Notes under the pieces: model-generated
What the model was told of the DNA's origin: nothing
The model's input: the letters and a program-made list of their open reading frames with translations, nothing else
Databases searched by the model: none
Shown: piece by piece, positions 22,723 to 24,513 of the stretch
Layout: the number at the start of each line of letters is the position of its first letter
Numbering within the stretch: position 1 is the stretch's first letter
Position numbers and translations under genes: made by a program
From: a virus
Length of the DNA stretch: 24,513 bases
Direction: 5' to 3' (one strand)
Virus record (IMG/VR): IMGVR_UViG_3300029914_000135
Coordinates: 1 to 24,513 of that record

Positions 22723-24513
22723 CTATTCAACTGTTGGTTCTGAGGCATCTAACCCTGTTGTATTAGGCTGTCCTTCAGATGATTCAGACTCTCCATTATT
22801 TAACAAAGCCTTTACAACAATGTCTCTCTGGAACCTGTCTTGAGCGTCTTGTTGTTTTTGGGCAGCAGTTAATTGTGCCTTTTGATTCAAAAGCTGACTC
22901 TGTTGTGAAAACTTACTATTCTGTTGAGCAGCTTGCGACTGTGCTTGCCTTCTTTGCTTCATTTGCTCGGTCATGGGCTTAATAATGTCTTGAACGTTCT
23001 TCCACTCTGAGGCTTCCATCCACATTTTAAGAATAACTTTAATGTCTACGTATTCTTGGTTTATATCTGCAAGCATTTCCTGAATATTAGGATTGGTGAA
23101 GATTTGCTCAATAAGAGTCATTGACTGACTCATAGTACGTTTAGCAGCTAAACTAGCTCCTGCAAGAACTTCATAGGTAAACACAGCATCGTGATACTGT
23201 TGGAAATCCATTTCAAAGTCTTTGCCGACTTCTTCGCCAAGAATAGTGAATATCTCGTAATCGGAGAAATAAGTAAAAATAAGCATATCAAGGATGTACA
23301 AGAATGGCTTAAATACTTGTTCTATAAAATTATCTAACGGGCCGTCTAAGCGGGTTGCACTGGCAGCGCCTAACTGAGCAGCACCACCGGCTGTTCGACC
23401 CATAGAGGTTCGCGGTCCAGCAGTAGAACCTTGTACTAGTGTTTGGTCGGCACCTGAGCTACTTTCTGTAGCTTTTTCAGATTCGGCTAACGCACTCCAA
23501 ACTTCGGCAGGAACTTTCGGCATATCTAAGAGTTTGTAGCTCTTATCAACCTCAGTATCAACTGTTAATATCTTACCTATCCCTGTTCCTATCATTTGTG
23601 TGGGTGTGTTTGAGTCTCGCTTACGGAGATAAATAGGGTTGACACCAAATGACAAAATCTTTAGAATGGCATTAATAGTACCCTGATCTACGCGCTGGTT
23701 CTGCCCAACAATTAACCCTAGTCCCATTCCGTAGAAAGCTTTGGGACGATTCCACCAATTAGCGGATAAGAATGGCGTAACTCCATAAGGATTTTTACCA
23801 GACTTTATTACTTTTTTGCGAGCTACAACATGAACTTGTTTGCGTTTGTCCCAATACTCTAACACTTCTAATTTCTTAAAAAGCAAATCAGGAGAAGTAT
23901 TAACTTGTAACTTTTCTGAATGGTGAACAACACCCTCTGAATATGTGGCTTGGTCTGTACTAAGAACGGGGGTATCTTCTACCGGAGGCATCCACCAAGA
24001 CATTAGTTCACTATCCGTTTGTGGTAAATCCCATCCTTCTTTTTCGGGATGACCCTCTGGTAGTTCTTTTATAGCGTCTCGTAAAATCTTCATCTCATAG
24101 AAATCCATATAACGAATATCTATAACATAAGAAGACTTACGAATATCTCCTACGGGGGTATGAGGATCAATTAAAACTTTGCTAACTTCGCGGCTTTCAA
24201 AGTACACTCTAGGAGCTATTCTCGTACTTGTTTGAATACTTGGGGGAGAATCGGTAGGTAATAGAGCCGTTTCTTGAGCACCTACTGGACCTGCTGTTAT
24301 TTTACTAACAGTCGCTACACGCTTTCTAGTAATGATTTCTTCGTATCTAATACCCCATTTCCATATACCTGTGCCCAAATGAGCCATTTGTTCTAGTCCA
24401 ATTTTAGTCTCTTCTTTAAAGTTAGCAGAATCCAAAACTGAAGAAAACAAAAAAGTCTTAGCATCTGTTATTTCTTGAGATGTTCCGGGTCTAGGACGAA
24501 TTATCATTGGAGG
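22723..24513 (-). CDS. Portal protein (partial, N-terminus outside window)
   Basis: This gene probably encodes the portal, the dodecameric ring at the capsid vertex through which DNA is packaged and to which the tail attaches. The visible 596 residues fit the large portal family of N4/P22-like podophages: an alpha/beta N-terminal part, then a central segment around GQNQRVDQGTINAILKI, then a long helical part. The C-terminal 80 or so residues are rich in Gln, Ala and Lys and should form a coiled coil or tunnel-lining helix. The frame stays open to the right edge. A Met lies two codons in (24507), but the sequence there (PRPGTSQEITDAKTF) looks internal for this family, so I treat the gene as truncated by the window. 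It is followed at 17 nt by a small gene and then scaffold and capsid, the usual portal context. The assignment rests on family resemblance and synteny. Confidence 0.8.
   Translation of the reverse strand, partial: PPMIIRPRPGTSQEITDAKTFLFSSVLDSANFKEETKIGLEQMAHLGTGIWKWGIRYEEIITRKRVATVSKITAGPVGAQETALLPTDSPPSIQTSTRIAPRVYFESREVSKVLIDPHTPVGDIRKSSYVIDIRYMDFYEMKILRDAIKELPEGHPEKEGWDLPQTDSELMSWWMPPVEDTPVLSTDQATYSEGVVHHSEKLQVNTSPDLLFKKLEVLEYWDKRKQVHVVARKKVIKSGKNPYGVTPFLSANWWNRPKAFYGMGLGLIVGQNQRVDQGTINAILKILSFGVNPIYLRKRDSNTPTQMIGTGIGKILTVDTEVDKSYKLLDMPKVPAEVWSALAESEKATESSSGADQTLVQGSTAGPRTSMGRTAGGAAQLGAASATRLDGPLDNFIEQVFKPFLYILDMLIFTYFSDYEIFTILGEEVGKDFEMDFQQYHDAVFTYEVLAGASLAAKRTMSQSMTLIEQIFTNPNIQEMLADINQEYVDIKVILKMWMEASEWKNVQDIIKPMTEQMKQRRQAQSQAAQQNSKFSQQSQLLNQKAQLTAAQKQQDAQDRFQRDIVVKALLNNGESESSEGQPNTTGLDASEPTVE

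Noticed and set aside
1-24513. tRNA genes, CRISPR arrays, transposase or insertion sequence
   Set aside because: I saw no cloverleaf-like sequence, no regularly spaced repeats and no transposase motifs. The mobile elements here are homing endonuclease genes and introns.

Overview
The window is part of the structural-gene module of a tailed double-stranded DNA phage, most likely short-tailed (podovirus-like). Nearly every gene lies on the minus strand. Read in transcription order, from high to low coordinates, the layout is: portal (open at the right edge), a small head protein, scaffold, a GNAT acetyltransferase, major capsid protein (MCP, N4-gp56-like), a beta-rich head decoration candidate, an Ig-like/Big_2 protein, three small conserved phage proteins, two paralogous head-tail adaptor-like proteins, a 1728-residue SGNH-bearing tail fibre/tailspike, a holin-like membrane protein, three fibre-type proteins, and a large tail-nozzle-like protein open at the left edge. 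Genes are tightly packed, often with TAATG overlaps or 1-nt gaps, and most have clear AGGAG-type Shine-Dalgarno sites. Several start with GTG or TTG. The host cannot be determined. Sec-type signal peptides on three virion-type proteins and the style of the fibre modules remind me of soil bacteria such as Acidobacteriota, but this is weak inference.

The remarkable region is the MCP locus (about 17600-20920). The capsid reading frame is split into three exons (20737-20642, 19652-18797, 17910-17834) that join to a 342-residue protein. Intervening sequence 1 (989 nt) carries a double-motif LAGLIDADG endonuclease gene with its own near-consensus promoter and an apparently leaderless start. Intervening sequence 2 (886 nt) carries an HTH-HNH endonuclease gene and a recognisable group I intron core (P3, P7, P8, P9). 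Intervening sequence 1 has a convincing 7-bp P1 at its 5' end, but almost no space for a ribozyme core and no terminal G. Exon 2 is bracketed by a perfect 12-bp direct repeat that places an in-frame TAA at each border. Just downstream, on the opposite strand, lies a remnant of another HNH endonuclease, also with its own promoter. Upstream of the MCP is a structured leader: two hairpins with the same six-base loop but different covarying stems bracket a possible 20-codon ORF.

The tail half is modular. A 67-residue beta module is duplicated in the Ig-like protein (201-bp period) and occurs again in the nozzle-like protein. A short Gly/Thr-rich W-ending module is inserted in both adaptor paralogs and in the nozzle-like protein. 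The middle of the tailspike gene is visibly richer in G+C than its flanks, which suggests acquisition of the SGNH-containing part. A strong intrinsic terminator separates the two adaptor genes.
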